A stretch of DNA of 64,000 nucleotides from Microbaculum marinisediminis (GTDB lineage Bacteria; Pseudomonadota; Alphaproteobacteria; Rhizobiales; Tepidamorphaceae), in assembly GCF_025397915.1 (NCBI RefSeq), contig NZ_JALIDZ010000006.1:248001-312000 (forward strand), read 5' to 3'. A program made the translations under genes and the position numbers. Every line of letters begins with the position of its first letter. The first letter of the stretch is position 1. Below are positions 45,913-55,331 of the stretch, piece after piece. The notes under the pieces were generated by a model, which made no database searches, was not told the origin of the DNA, and saw nothing but the letters and a program-made list of their open reading frames with translations.

Positions 45913-46232
45913 GCTTGAACCAATGGCCTCGATGTGGGGAGCGCCGGTACCGGACCGCGCTTATTCGGGCGCGAAGATGGGGAATGCCGCACACCAAGTC
46001 AAACGGGCAGTCCGGGAAAGCGTACCGAGCACCGCTTCAATACACGCATAACGTGTAAATATCTGTTATTTCAATTATTTATAGAAACGTGCTATCTCTA
46101 GACCTACCGAACGCGGCGTACGGGGGAGCGGCCTCACGCACAGGCGACCCTTCTGCGGCAAGAGTATTCGGTGGCGAAGAGGGGCTCGAATTGTCTGGGC
46201 GAGAAAGCCGGGATAGCGAGAGGAATGCGCCG
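45913..46232. other. Intergenic region upstream of topA
   Basis: About 320 bp between topA and the small plus-strand gene. It includes an AT-rich patch (46030-46100) that probably carries promoters for both directions, and one palindrome (separate entry). No RNA gene is recognisable. Confidence 0.5.
46041..46057. promoter_or_regulatory. 17-bp palindrome between divergent topA and a small gene
   Basis: TACACG-CATAA-CGTGTA, perfect six-bp arms in an AT-rich patch, 129 bp from the topA start. It has the size of a dimeric repressor site; no regulator can be named. Confidence 0.35.
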
Positions 46233-46406
46233 GTGATAGGGCCTCCGTCCGACCTGGCGGCGGCCGACTATCTGGCGGGCATTCTTCCGGAACTCGTGCA
46301 GATAGCCGACCGGGCCGGCCTGGACCTGACTGCCTATCTCCTGGAAATGGCGCGAATCGAGGCGACGAGCAAAGCCATGAATTCCGCGGCCCGAAAGCCG
46401 CGTTGA
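46233..46406 (+). CDS. Small hypothetical protein
   Basis: No named family is known to me. The likely product has 57 residues from GTG at 46233, which follows AGAGGA by eight bases: a short lead, then an amphipathic helical pair (DLAAADYLAGILPELVQIAD, then GLDLTAYLLEMARIEA). Similar short proteins ending LxYxLEMARxEA occur in rhizobia. The reading frame is open back to ATG at 46089, but that extra region looks unstructured. It may be a small helical regulator; function unknown. Confidence 0.55.
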   Translation: MIGPPSDLAAADYLAGILPELVQIADRAGLDLTAYLLEMARIEATSKAMNSAARKPR

Positions 46407-46455
46407 TCACCCGCGCCGGTATGCCGGGGCAAGACGCACGCATTCGGCGACCGGT

Positions 46456-46887
46456 TCAGGTCCGGATCTCGCGTCCCTTGATCGGTTCGCGGTCGTCTAT
46501 GAACAAGAGCCCGTCCGGCTTGAGGGCGGCCTTCAGCCGCACCATCGCGAGTTTTCCGGCCGCCGGATGACGACCGTCCAGCGCGCCGACCCGCATGGCA
46601 AAGGCCAGATCGAATGGCTCTTCGCCGTCTTCAAGCGCGAAATGCTCGATCGCGACGGTTCGCAATTCCAGTCGCCCGGCCTCGATTTCGGTTGCTGACG
46701 ATTGGGTCGCGATCCCGATGGCCTTGGCGGAGCGATCTATCGCCACGACCTTGCCGTCGCCGATCCGCCGGGCGACTTCGCGCGCGGCAACGCCCGGGCC
46801 GCAGCCGATCTCAAGCACGCGAAGTCCCGGATCCAGCGGGAGGTCCGCGACGTAGTTAGCGATTCTGTCGGATGGTCTGCTGTTCAT
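46456..46887 (-). CDS. Class I SAM-dependent methyltransferase
   Basis: Small Rossmann-fold methyltransferase (144 residues from ATG at 46887; in-frame ATGs at 46926 and 46938 are alternatives). Motif I is VLEIGCGPGVAA, followed by the acidic VVAIDRS strand and FDLAFAMRVGALDG. It is shorter than most family members, ending soon after the LLFIDDREP strand, so it may lack the last beta strands. The substrate is unknown. Confidence 0.82.
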   Translation of the reverse strand: MNSRPSDRIANYVADLPLDPGLRVLEIGCGPGVAAREVARRIGDGKVVAIDRSAKAIGIATQSSATEIEAGRLELRTVAIEHFALEDGEEPFDLAFAMRVGALDGRHPAAGKLAMVRLKAALKPDGLLFIDDREPIKGREIRT

Positions 46888-47032
46888 GCCCGCAGCAATC
46901 GTTGTGGAACCGCAACGTTTTCCCATCTTTGGTTGCATTTTGTAAAGTTCGCACGTGAGGCGTCGGCGACGTAAACAATGTCAGGAATGCCCGGCGTCGC
47001 GAGGGGGCTCCACCCCATGGCATGTTCGTTGT

Positions 47033-48163
47033 CTAGAGCAGCGACACCCGTTGCCCGGCGTGCCGCTCGATGCGGCCGGCGAGTTCCAGCTCGATCAGCG
47101 CCAGCATCAATTGTCCGTGTGAGAGCCCGGTCAGCCGCAGGATATCGTCGATGGCGACCGGACTCGGACCGATCGCGTCGATGACCCGGCGCCGGTCGGA
47201 ATCATCGATATCGGCGGAGACCGGCCGACCGTCCTCCGGTTCGCCGAGCGGGGCGACCGGCGGGGCGAACAGCCCGAGCATTGGGCGCAGCACCTCCAGG
47301 ACGTCCTCGGCGTTGCGCGTCAATGTGGCGCCGTCGCGGATCAGCCTGTTGGTTCCGTCCGCCCGCGGGTCCAGCGGCGAGCCGGGTACCGCGAAGACCT
47401 CGCGGCCCTGCTCCAGCGCGAATCGCGCCGTGATTAGCGACCCCGAGCGCGCCGCGGCCTCGACGATGACGACGCCGTATGAGGCGCCGGAGATGATCCG
47501 GTTGCGGCGGGGAAAATCCTTTGCGCGCGCGATCCAGTAAGGCGGCATCTCGGTGATCAGCGCGCCGTCGGCCTTGATCGCGTTGGCGAGATCGCCGTGT
47601 TCGGCTGGATAGATGTGGCCGTGCCCGCCGGCGAGGATCGCGATCGTGCCGGTCCTGACCGAGGCCTGGTGCGCGGCGGCATCGATGCCGCGGGCAAGGC
47701 CGGAGACGACCGCGAAGCCTTCCGCGCCGAGATCGTGCGCCAGGGTAGAGACGAGGCGCCGGCCGAGCGCCGAGCAATTGCGCGATCCCACGATCGCCAC
47801 CGTCGGCATGTGGGTGACGTCGAGGCGCCCTGCCGCGTAGAGCAGCGGCGGTCCGCCCTCGGTATCGGAGAGCCGTTTCGGATAGCCCGGCTCGCCCCAG
47901 GCCACCAGCGTCGCGCCGAGACGTGCCGCCGTCTCTATCTCCCGCTCGGCATCGGCGCGCGAGCACACCTTGATGCGGCGCCTCAGCCCGCCGCGGGCGG
48001 ACAGGTCGGGTAGGGCGTCAATTGCCGCAGCGGCGCTGCCGAAGCGGTTGACGAGGGCCCGGAACGTCGCCGGGCCGACATTTTCGGAGCGAAGGAGACG
48101 CAGCCAGTCGAGCTTCTGCGCGTCAGTCAGCGTTGCCTGCCGACTGCCGCCCGTGCCGGTCAC
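47033..48163 (-). CDS. dprA: DNA-processing protein DprA
   Basis: Protein of 376 residues that binds incoming single-stranded DNA and loads RecA in natural transformation. It has an N-terminal SAM-like helical part, the Rossmann-like DprA core ([47 protein letters not shown]), and a C-terminal winged helix (about 305-370). The start is GTG at 48163, overlapping the plsY stop as GTGA. A reading frame extending further upstream is only open antisense-free sequence overlapping plsY. Confidence 0.94.
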   Translation of the reverse strand: MTGTGGSRQATLTDAQKLDWLRLLRSENVGPATFRALVNRFGSAAAAIDALPDLSARGGLRRRIKVCSRADAEREIETAARLGATLVAWGEPGYPKRLSDTEGGPPLLYAAGRLDVTHMPTVAIVGSRNCSALGRRLVSTLAHDLGAEGFAVVSGLARGIDAAAHQASVRTGTIAILAGGHGHIYPAEHGDLANAIKADGALITEMPPYWIARAKDFPRRNRIISGASYGVVIVEAAARSGSLITARFALEQGREVFAVPGSPLDPRADGTNRLIRDGATLTRNAEDVLEVLRPMLGLFAPPVAPLGEPEDGRPVSADIDDSDRRRVIDAIGPSPVAIDDILRLTGLSHGQLMLALIELELAGRIERHAGQRVSLL

Positions 48164-48777
48164 GACTTGGCGCCGCCGATCCGGCCCTCTGTGCCGCTGA
48201 CCAGCCGCTGGATATTGGCGCGATGGGCGATGAACAGCAGCGCGGTCAGGACGGCGAACAGCTCCGCTGCCTGCCACTCGCCCGACAGGACGAGCACGAA
48301 CGGCGTCAGCGCGCTGGCGACCAGCGCCGACAGGGACGAATAGCGCGAGACGAATGCGGTCACGAGCCACATGGCGGCGAAGATCAGCATGGCCGGCCAG
48401 TAGAGGCCAAGCAGCACGCCGAGATAGGTCGCGACGCCCTTGCCGCCCTTGAACTTGAGCCAGACCGGGAATAGATGGCCGACGAAAGCGCCGAAACCGG
48501 CCAAAATCGCCGTATCCGGCCCCCATTGGGCGGCGACCAGCACCGCGACGGTGCCTTTCAGCGCATCCGCCAGCAGCGTTGCCGCCGCTAGCCCCTTGCG
48601 CCCGGTGCGCAGCACGTTGGTCGCCCCGATATTGCCGGACCCGATCGCGCGTACATCGCCGAGCCCCGCCATGCGGGTGAAGATCAGCCCGAACGGGATA
48701 GAGCCCAGCAGGTAGCCGAACAGCAGGGCCGCCAGCAAATAGGGCAGGGCGAGGCTCCAACTGATCGGATCGGGCAT
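48160..48777 (-). CDS. plsY: Glycerol-3-phosphate acyltransferase PlsY
   Basis: Inner-membrane enzyme of 205 residues that transfers acyl groups from acyl-phosphate to glycerol-3-phosphate, the first step of phospholipid synthesis. The three active motifs are visible: [26 protein letters not shown] and [18 protein letters not shown]. Five hydrophobic helices. ATG at 48777 lies 25 bp after pyrC; the stop overlaps dprA. PlsX is not nearby. Confidence 0.95.
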   Translation of the reverse strand: MPDPISWSLALPYLLAALLFGYLLGSIPFGLIFTRMAGLGDVRAIGSGNIGATNVLRTGRKGLAAATLLADALKGTVAVLVAAQWGPDTAILAGFGAFVGHLFPVWLKFKGGKGVATYLGVLLGLYWPAMLIFAAMWLVTAFVSRYSSLSALVASALTPFVLVLSGEWQAAELFAVLTALLFIAHRANIQRLVSGTEGRIGGAKS

Positions 48778-48802
48778 GGCGTCGGCCGGTGTCTGGTTCG
48801 GT

Positions 48803-50140
48803 TCAGTCCGAACCGTAGTCGTAGACCGTGCGTCCGGCAACGATGGTGCGCAGGACGCGGCCCTGCATGCGCGCATCCTCGAACGGCGTGTTCTTCGAGC
48901 GCGACGACAGCGCGCCGGCATCGACGATCCACGGCTCGTCCGGATCGAAGAACACGAGATCGGCCGGCCGCCCCATTTCCAGGCTGCCGCCTTCCAGACC
49001 GAGGATCGCCGCCGGCCGCGTCGACATGGCGTCGATCAGGCGCATGAGCGGGACGTCGCCGGAATGGTGCAAGCGCAGGGCCGCCGACAGGAGCGTCTCC
49101 AGGCCGATCGCGCCGACCTCGGCCTCCGCGAACGGATGCCGCTTTGTCTCGACGTCGTGCGGATCGTGGCTGGAAACGATGACGTCGATCAGCCCTTCGG
49201 CCAGCGCCGCGACGAGCGCCATGCGGTCGTCCTCGGAGCGCAGCGGCGGCGACAGCCTGACGAAGGTGCGGTAGGTGCCGATGTCGTTTTCGTTCAGCGC
49301 CAGATTGTTGATCGACACGCCTGCGGTGACCTTGATGCCGCGCTCCTTGGCGCGGCGCAGCGTCGTCAGCGAGCGGCCGGCGGACAGCTGGGCGGCGTGA
49401 TAGCGCCCGCCCGCGAGGCCGACGAGCTTGAGATCGCGCGACAGCATCACCGTTTCGGCCTCGACCGGAATGCCCTTCAGGCCGAGGCGCGTCGCCATCT
49501 CGCCCTCGTGCATGACACCTTCGCCGACGAGATCGGGATCTTCGGGGTGATGGACGATGAGCGCGTCGAAATCGCCCGCGTAGGTGAGCACCCGGCGCAT
49601 GGTCTGGGCGTTGGTGATCGCCCGCCGCCCGTTGGTGAAGGCGACCGCGCCGGCCGCCGACATCAGGCCGATCTCGGTCATCTCGGTGCCTGCGAGATCC
49701 CTGGTCAGCGCACCCATCGGCAGCAGCCGGACGATGGCGGTATCCCGCGCCAGCCGCTGGACGTAGTCCACCATGGCGACATCGTGGATCACCGGATCGG
49801 TGTCCGGCATGCAGATCATCGTGGTGACGCCGCCGGCCGCGGCGGCCCGGCTCGCCGAAGCGATCGTCTCGCGGTGCTCGAAACCCGGCTCGCCGGTAAA
49901 GACCTGCATGTCGATGAGGCCGGGCGCCAGCACCTTGGCCCCGCCGTCGATCACCTCGGTGCCGTCGAGAAAGGAACCGGCCTTCAGATGCGGCCCCACA
50001 TCGGCGATGCGACCGCCGTCGATCAGCAGGCCGCCGATCTCGTCACGGCCGATTGACGGATCGATCAGGCGCACGTTGTGGAATCCGGTCGGACGGACCT
50101 TTTCCGGCTCGAAGCGTTCCGGCGACCCCCAGACTGGCAT
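48803..50140 (-). CDS. pyrC: Dihydroorotase-like protein, probably non-catalytic (PyrC'/PyrX type)
   Basis: Amidohydrolase-fold protein of 445 residues that sits next to aspartate carbamoyltransferase. Active dihydroorotases have PGxxDxHxH; here the segment is [14 protein letters not shown], so both metal-binding histidines are missing. The later metal region also differs (SSHDPHD instead of TDHAPH). Family knowledge: such inactive homologues form a structural complex with PyrB, with a separate true PyrC elsewhere. ATG at 50140 has GAGGAAA upstream; a GTG at 50152 overlapping the pyrB stop is the alternative. Confidence 0.9.
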   Translation of the reverse strand: MPVWGSPERFEPEKVRPTGFHNVRLIDPSIGRDEIGGLLIDGGRIADVGPHLKAGSFLDGTEVIDGGAKVLAPGLIDMQVFTGEPGFEHRETIASASRAAAAGGVTTMICMPDTDPVIHDVAMVDYVQRLARDTAIVRLLPMGALTRDLAGTEMTEIGLMSAAGAVAFTNGRRAITNAQTMRRVLTYAGDFDALIVHHPEDPDLVGEGVMHEGEMATRLGLKGIPVEAETVMLSRDLKLVGLAGGRYHAAQLSAGRSLTTLRRAKERGIKVTAGVSINNLALNENDIGTYRTFVRLSPPLRSEDDRMALVAALAEGLIDVIVSSHDPHDVETKRHPFAEAEVGAIGLETLLSAALRLHHSGDVPLMRLIDAMSTRPAAILGLEGGSLEMGRPADLVFFDPDEPWIVDAGALSSRSKNTPFEDARMQGRVLRTIVAGRTVYDYGSD

Positions 50141-50148
50141 CGGTTTCC

Positions 50149-51105
50149 TCACGCGTTCGGAAGGTTGCTGGCGAGCGCCTCGAGCACCGCCATGCGGACC
50201 GCCACGCCCATCTCGACCTGCTCGCGGATGACGCTCTGCGGGCCGTCGGCGACGTCGCTGTCGATCTCGACACCGCGGTTCATCGGTCCGGGATGCATCA
50301 CCAGCGCGTCCGGCCTGGCGAGCGTCAGCTTGGCGGCGTCGAGGCCGAAATAGTGGAAATACTCGCGCACCGACGGCACGAAGGCGCCGCTCATGCGCTC
50401 ACGCTGGAGCCGCAGCATCATCACCACGTCCGCGTCCCTGATGCCGGAACGGATGTCGCGATGGACCTCGACGCCGATCCGGTCGATCGCCGCCGGCAGC
50501 AGGGTCGACGGGGCGACGACGCGCACCCGGGCGCCCATGGCATTGAGCAGCAGGATGTTCGAGCGGGCGACCCGGCTGTGCAGGACATCGCCGCAGATGG
50601 CTACGATCAAGCCCTGGAGGGCACCCTTGTGGCGTCGGATGGTCAGGGCGTCGAGCAGAGCCTGCGTCGGATGCTCGTGCGCGCCGTCGCCGGCATTGAC
50701 GACGGAGCACCCGACCTTCCGGGCCAGCAACTCCACCGCGCCGGCGGCGTGATGGCGCACGACGATCAGGTCGGGATGCATGGCGTGCAGCGTCACCGCC
50801 GTATCCAGCAGCGTTTCGCCCTTCTTCACCGAAGACGAGCCGACCGACATGTTCATGACGTCGGCGCCAAGCCGCTTGCCCGCGAGCTCGAACGAGCTCT
50901 GCGTCCGGGTGGAGGCTTCGAAGAACAAGTTGATCTGGGTGCGCCCGCGCAACGTCGACAGCTTCTTTTCCACCTGCCGGTTGATATCGACGAAGCCGTC
51001 GGCGAGATCGAGCAGGCCCGAGATCTCGACCGGCGAAAGCTGGTCGATGCCAAGCAGGTGGCGATGCGGAAACGCGATCGGGCGGGGTTGGTGCGTGGTG
51101 GCCAT
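50149..51105 (-). CDS. pyrB: Aspartate carbamoyltransferase, catalytic subunit
   Basis: Pyrimidine-synthesis enzyme of 318 residues joining carbamoyl phosphate and aspartate. The carbamoyl-phosphate loop is [13 protein letters not shown], with [28 protein letters not shown] and the C-terminal [12 protein letters not shown]. The regulatory PyrI is not beside it, consistent with the PyrB-PyrC' class of complex. ATG at 51105. A CCCTATAGGG dyad lies 10 bp upstream of the start, function unknown. Confidence 0.97.
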   Translation of the reverse strand: MATTHQPRPIAFPHRHLLGIDQLSPVEISGLLDLADGFVDINRQVEKKLSTLRGRTQINLFFEASTRTQSSFELAGKRLGADVMNMSVGSSSVKKGETLLDTAVTLHAMHPDLIVVRHHAAGAVELLARKVGCSVVNAGDGAHEHPTQALLDALTIRRHKGALQGLIVAICGDVLHSRVARSNILLLNAMGARVRVVAPSTLLPAAIDRIGVEVHRDIRSGIRDADVVMMLRLQRERMSGAFVPSVREYFHYFGLDAAKLTLARPDALVMHPGPMNRGVEIDSDVADGPQSVIREQVEMGVAVRMAVLEALASNLPNA

Positions 51106-51193
51106 TAAAAGCGTCCCTATAGGGGGAGTCCGGCGGTCCGGCAAGCGCGACCCCGGCGTTTGTCGGCGCTATCCACGGTTCGATGTGTCGCGA

Positions 51194-52549
51194 TCAGGTC
51201 GGCCGGACGAGTTCGGGGTGGCCCTCGCCGTGTCTGTCATCGCCCGTGATCACCCGGTCGCGGCCGCTGCCCTTGGCGGCGTAGAGACGCTTGTCGGCCC
51301 GCGACAGCAGGGCCAGAAAATCATTTCCGTCTTCCGGCGAATGCGCGGCGCCGATGCTCACGGTCAGTGGGGCGTTCAGGTTCGGAATATCCAGCTTGCC
51401 CGCAAGCCGATGCAAACGCCGGGCGAGGTTGGACGCGTCCTCGCGCGCCCGGCCGGAGGTGATCACGACGAATTCGTCGCCGCCAAAGCGATAGATCCGG
51501 TCGACCTCGCGCAGGTCGCGCGTCAGCAGCTCGGCCAGGCCACGCAGCGCGGCATCGCCGACGAGGTGGCCCGAATCGTCGTTGAGCTGCTTGAAGTTGT
51601 CGATGTCGATGACCAGGACGCTGGCGATATCGCCGCTGGCGATGATCCGCGCCGTGCATTGCTCGGCCTCGGCCTCCATGCGGCTGCGGTCGGCGATACC
51701 GGTCAGGCCGTCGCGTCCGCTGCGTTCGAGCAGGGTTTCGTACCGCTCGCGGTAGGTCAGCGCGTCGAAGACGTCGGCAAGGCGGGGATGGGCGAGGCCG
51801 TCGAACATACGTCGTTCGAAATGGCGCAAATAGATGCCGGCAAGTACGGCATAGGCCACGGCCGCGATCGACTTGGCGATCAGGCCGCCATACAGGATTT
51901 CGACCGGGATGCCGGCGACCGCATGCAACACCGGCCAGAACGCCAGCTGGTCGAAGGCAAGGACGGCGACGCCGCTTATCGCGATCCGCAGCGTCATGTG
52001 CGGGCCGAGCCAGCGGCCGACCTGCTCGTAGATCAGGATGATCAGGATCCCGTCGATCAGCAGCAGGACCGTGCCCCAGATCATCAACAGGCCCATCTGG
52101 TCCAAGAACGGGAAGTCCGGCGACTGGTCCGCGCCGGGCAGCAGCGTGTTGGCGCCGAGGATCGCGACGAGGCCGATCGTCAGGACGTTTCCCGCGAATA
52201 GGCCGTAGATCGGCTGTCGCACGGCGATCGCGTCCTCGCGGATATAGACCAGCAGGAGCAGGATGATCTTTCCGGGAAACAGGATCGTGGAGCCGGGCGA
52301 GACGACGATGCCGAACGGCACGGCCACGTAGAAGGTGGCGGCGAGATAGGTTTCGAGGAAATGCATTGCGCCGAGCGCGCAGAAGAAGATGCCGATGCCG
52401 TAGCGGTGCCGAAGCCCGAACAGCGTCGCAAGGACGGAGAAGTACAAAACGAGCTGACACCCAAGCAGCCCGAGATCCCACAGTCCCACGAGGGCCCCCC
52501 GGAAAAGGCGAGTGCGCGAAAAAATCAGCGTGTCAGAATCACCCGACAC
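51194..52549 (-). CDS. Polytopic membrane diguanylate cyclase
   Basis: Cyclic-di-GMP synthase of 451 residues. About seven to eight membrane helices fill residues 18-245 and form an integral sensor that I cannot assign to a named MASE family. A short coiled linker (250-275) leads to a GGDEF domain (277-440) with intact GGDEF (356-360) and an I-site REVD at 347-350, five residues before it. The start is GTG at 52549; no closer in-frame ATG precedes the first helix. Confidence 0.9.
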   Translation of the reverse strand: MSGDSDTLIFSRTRLFRGALVGLWDLGLLGCQLVLYFSVLATLFGLRHRYGIGIFFCALGAMHFLETYLAATFYVAVPFGIVVSPGSTILFPGKIILLLLVYIREDAIAVRQPIYGLFAGNVLTIGLVAILGANTLLPGADQSPDFPFLDQMGLLMIWGTVLLLIDGILIILIYEQVGRWLGPHMTLRIAISGVAVLAFDQLAFWPVLHAVAGIPVEILYGGLIAKSIAAVAYAVLAGIYLRHFERRMFDGLAHPRLADVFDALTYRERYETLLERSGRDGLTGIADRSRMEAEAEQCTARIIASGDIASVLVIDIDNFKQLNDDSGHLVGDAALRGLAELLTRDLREVDRIYRFGGDEFVVITSGRAREDASNLARRLHRLAGKLDIPNLNAPLTVSIGAAHSPEDGNDFLALLSRADKRLYAAKGSGRDRVITGDDRHGEGHPELVRPT

Positions 52550-52638
52550 GAGGATCGACGAGGTCGAACGCCTGAATAAGCGAGTGCCTTACGCTTGGGG
52601 AGTCCTGCCTTTGATTAAACAATAGGCAGATCCAAACC

Positions 52639-53571
52639 TCAGGCGAGCGCCATCAGCGCGAGCCACAGGGGCAGGGTGATCGCCGCCGCCATCGTCTGCA
52701 ATGTGATGATCTCGGCCATCAGCTTGGCGTCGCCGCCCATCTGGCGCGCCAGCAGATACCCGTTCGACGCCGTCGGCACCGCCAGGGCGACCACCGCGGT
52801 GCCGAGCGCGGTGCCGGTGAGCCCGAACAGCGATGCATAGACCAGACCGATCGCCGGCATCACGATCAGCCTCAGCCCGGTTCCGAAGAGATGGGCGGGC
52901 CCCGGACGGCGCAGTGATGACAGATCGAGACCGAGGCCGACGGCAACCAGCGCCACGGCCAGGCCGGCGCGCCCGAAAATGTCGAGGCTCGCCGCGATCG
53001 GCCCGGGGATCGAGAGGCCGGCAATGCTCAGCGCCAGGCCGACGACGCAGGCGATGATCAGCGGGTTCTTCGCGATCTCCCGGAGCAGGATCCGCGCCGG
53101 CGGGCGTGTCGTCCCGCCGTGATGCGCCAGAACGACGACGGATATCAGGTTGAGGATCGGCACCATGGCGACGATCGCCACGGCGACCAGCGTCAGCCCC
53201 TCCTTGCCGAACAGGCTTCCCGACAGCGCCAGTGCGATGAACGTATTCCACCGGGCCGCGCCCTGGAACACCGAGGTGAAGGCGGGACCGTCCACGCGGA
53301 ACCGGTTCTTCAGGATGGGATAGAGGGCGAGGCACAGCGCCGTCATCGTCAGCACCGAGAGCAACAGCGTCGCGCCCAGCGCCTGCCAGGGCAGGGCGCC
53401 GTAATCGGCACTGGCCAGCGTCAGCACGATCAGGCAGGGAAACAGAACGTAGTAGGCGAGCCGCTCGATGCCCGCCCGGCCGGCGTCGTCGATGATGCCG
53501 AAACGATGGATGGCCCAGCCCGTCGCGATGACGATGAGGACGGGCAGGATACTGTACAGGGCTGCATGCAT
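52639..53571 (-). CDS. AEC family transporter (auxin-efflux-carrier-like permease)
   Basis: Inner-membrane permease of 310 residues with about ten helices in two inverted halves of the bile/auxin carrier fold. Landmarks are ATGWAIHRFGIID near the start, FQGAARWNTFIALAL in the crossing helix and VALAVPTASNGYLLA in the second half. Bacterial members move malonate, malate or unidentified organic acids; the substrate here is unknown. ATG at 53571 lies 11 bp after ruvX. Confidence 0.9.
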   Translation of the reverse strand: MHAALYSILPVLIVIATGWAIHRFGIIDDAGRAGIERLAYYVLFPCLIVLTLASADYGALPWQALGATLLLSVLTMTALCLALYPILKNRFRVDGPAFTSVFQGAARWNTFIALALSGSLFGKEGLTLVAVAIVAMVPILNLISVVVLAHHGGTTRPPARILLREIAKNPLIIACVVGLALSIAGLSIPGPIAASLDIFGRAGLAVALVAVGLGLDLSSLRRPGPAHLFGTGLRLIVMPAIGLVYASLFGLTGTALGTAVVALAVPTASNGYLLARQMGGDAKLMAEIITLQTMAAAITLPLWLALMALA

Positions 53572-53582
53572 GGCGGACCTGG

Positions 53583-54053
53583 CTAAAGGGAGGTGAGGCG
53601 GTCGAGCGCGCCTTGCAGGATGTAGGCGGCGGCGACCTTGTCGACGATCTCGGCGCGTTTCTTGCGGCTCGTGTCCGCCTCGATCATCGCCCGTGTGACA
53701 GCAACCGTCGACAGCCGTTCGTCCCACAGGAGGATCGGCAGTTCGACGACGCCGGCCAGGTTGCGGGCGAAGGCGCGCGCCGCCTGCGCCTTGGGCCCGG
53801 CGGTGCCGTCCATGTTGAGCGGCAGGCCGATGACGATGCCGGTGACCTTGTTGTCCGTGCACAGCTTGCCGATGGCCGGCCCGTTTTCCTTGAACTTCGC
53901 TTTCTTCAGGCCGAGCAGCGGCGAGGCGATCCGCCATCCGGCGTCGCAGATTGCGATGCCGATGGTCTTTTCGCCGGGGTCGATCCCGAGCAGCGCCCCC
54001 TGTGTCGGCAGGGTGGCGGCGAACTCTTCGGCGTTTTCGGTGGGCGCGGTCAT
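53583..54053 (-). CDS. ruvX: RuvX/YqgF Holliday-junction-resolvase-like nuclease
   Basis: RNase-H-fold protein of 156 residues required for pre-16S rRNA 5'-end processing in E. coli. The first catalytic acid is Asp25 in GIDPGEKTIGIA; a glutamate in LLWDERLST and an aspartate in EIVDKVAAAYIL complete the site. IGLPLNMDGT is the family hallmark. It faces away from the metallo-hydrolase gene. Confidence 0.95.
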   Translation of the reverse strand: MTAPTENAEEFAATLPTQGALLGIDPGEKTIGIAICDAGWRIASPLLGLKKAKFKENGPAIGKLCTDNKVTGIVIGLPLNMDGTAGPKAQAARAFARNLAGVVELPILLWDERLSTVAVTRAMIEADTSRKKRAEIVDKVAAAYILQGALDRLTSL

Positions 54054-54171
54054 GGGCGCCTCCTAGCAGATACCGCGGCGCCTGGCAGCGGTTGTTGGCG
54101 GGAAATGGCCGTGTATAACCTCAAGACGAGATAAACGCGGCGTCGCGGCCGCCAATACGGAGGCGATTTCC

Positions 54172-54873
54172 ATGAAGGTAACCTGGTTCGGCCACTCGGC
54201 CTTCCGTGTCGAGACCGGCAACGCCGTCATCATGATCGACCCGTTCCTGAGCGGCAATCCGACCTGGGACGGCTCCGTGGAGGAGGCAAGCGCCGGCGCC
54301 ACCCACGTGGTGCTCACCCACGGCCACAGCGATCACATCGGCGACACGGTCGATATCTGCAAGGCGACGGGCGCGGTGCTGATCGCCAATTTCGAGATCT
54401 GCATGTACCTGGCGGCCAGGGGCGTCGAGAATTTCAGTCCCGGCAACCACGGCGGCACGCAGTCCTTCGATAACTTCGACGTCTCCTTCGTCCAGGCATG
54501 GCATTCCTCCTCGGAGATCGAGGACGGTGGCAGGCCGCTCTATCTCGGCAATCCGGCCGGCGTCGTCGTCGCCTCCAAGGCGGAGCAGGGCAAGGTGCTC
54601 TACCACATGGGGGATACCGACATTTTCTCCGACATGGGCCTGATCAACGAGATCTACCGACCGACCGTCGGCATCGTTCCGATCGGCGACCGCTTCACCA
54701 TGGGCGCGAAGCTCGCCGCGATGGCCTGCACCAAGTACTTCGCGTTCGACACGATCATCCCCTGCCACTACGGCACCTTCCCGATCATCGACCAGACGGC
54801 CGACAAGTTCGTCGCCGAGGCGGCGGGGCTGAACGTGGTGGTGCCGGACCGGGGCGTCGCCGTCGATCTCTAG
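54172..54873 (+). CDS. Metal-dependent hydrolase, metallo-beta-lactamase fold (UPF0173/UlaG-like)
   Basis: Protein of 233 residues with the zinc motif THGHSDHIGD (His50, His52, Asp54, His55), AWHSSS and a conserved C-terminal HYGTFPII histidine. It matches the UPF0173 metal-dependent hydrolases, whose substrates are not known (UlaG acts on ascorbate-6-phosphate lactone). ATG at 54172 follows GGAGGC. gatC follows 112 bp later on the same strand. Confidence 0.92.
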   Translation: MKVTWFGHSAFRVETGNAVIMIDPFLSGNPTWDGSVEEASAGATHVVLTHGHSDHIGDTVDICKATGAVLIANFEICMYLAARGVENFSPGNHGGTQSFDNFDVSFVQAWHSSSEIEDGGRPLYLGNPAGVVVASKAEQGKVLYHMGDTDIFSDMGLINEIYRPTVGIVPIGDRFTMGAKLAAMACTKYFAFDTIIPCHYGTFPIIDQTADKFVAEAAGLNVVVPDRGVAVDL

Positions 54874-54985
54874 GTCCGGGGACTGACCTGCGCCCCGCGC
54901 GCGAGGCGTCGGGTTGCCGGGCCGCCCGCGCCGGTGATATAGCCGGCGCGACCTTTCTCATACTCTGTCCATCGGAAGCTGTCCC

Positions 54986-55273
54986 ATGTCGGTCGACATC
55001 GACACCGTGAAGCGCATCGCGCGACTGGCCCGCATCGCCGTGAGCGAGGAGGAGGCCCAGGGCCTCCAGGGTGAGCTCAACTCGATCCTCGGCTGGGTGG
55101 AGCAACTGAGCGAGCTCGACGTCGACGACGTCGAGCCCATGACCTCCGTCGTCCAGGTTGCGATGAAGAAGCGCGAGGATGAAGTGACCGACGGCGATAT
55201 CGCCGCCGACATCGTCGCCAACGCGCCGGAGACCGAGGACAACTATTTCGTCGTGCCCAAGGTCGTCGAGTAG
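54986..55273 (+). CDS. gatC: Aspartyl/glutamyl-tRNA(Asn/Gln) amidotransferase subunit C
   Basis: Small stabilising subunit of 95 residues of the GatCAB complex that converts Glu-tRNA-Gln and Asp-tRNA-Asn to the amide forms. The helical start [19 protein letters not shown] and the C-terminal [10 protein letters not shown] are typical. gatA follows 58 bp later; gatB lies outside the window or elsewhere. Confidence 0.96.
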   Translation: MSVDIDTVKRIARLARIAVSEEEAQGLQGELNSILGWVEQLSELDVDDVEPMTSVVQVAMKKREDEVTDGDIAADIVANAPETEDNYFVVPKVVE

Positions 55274-55331
55274 GACGCCTGCGGGGCTTCTTGAAGAAAA
55301 CCGCTGAACCGCTGACCACGCACTGACGAAC

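Noticed and set aside
47033-48760. A 575-residue DprA with a long N-terminal extension
   Set aside because: The extra 199 residues lie opposite nothing but overlap plsY in another frame and read as arginine-rich noise; GTG at 48163 overlapping the plsY stop is the natural start.
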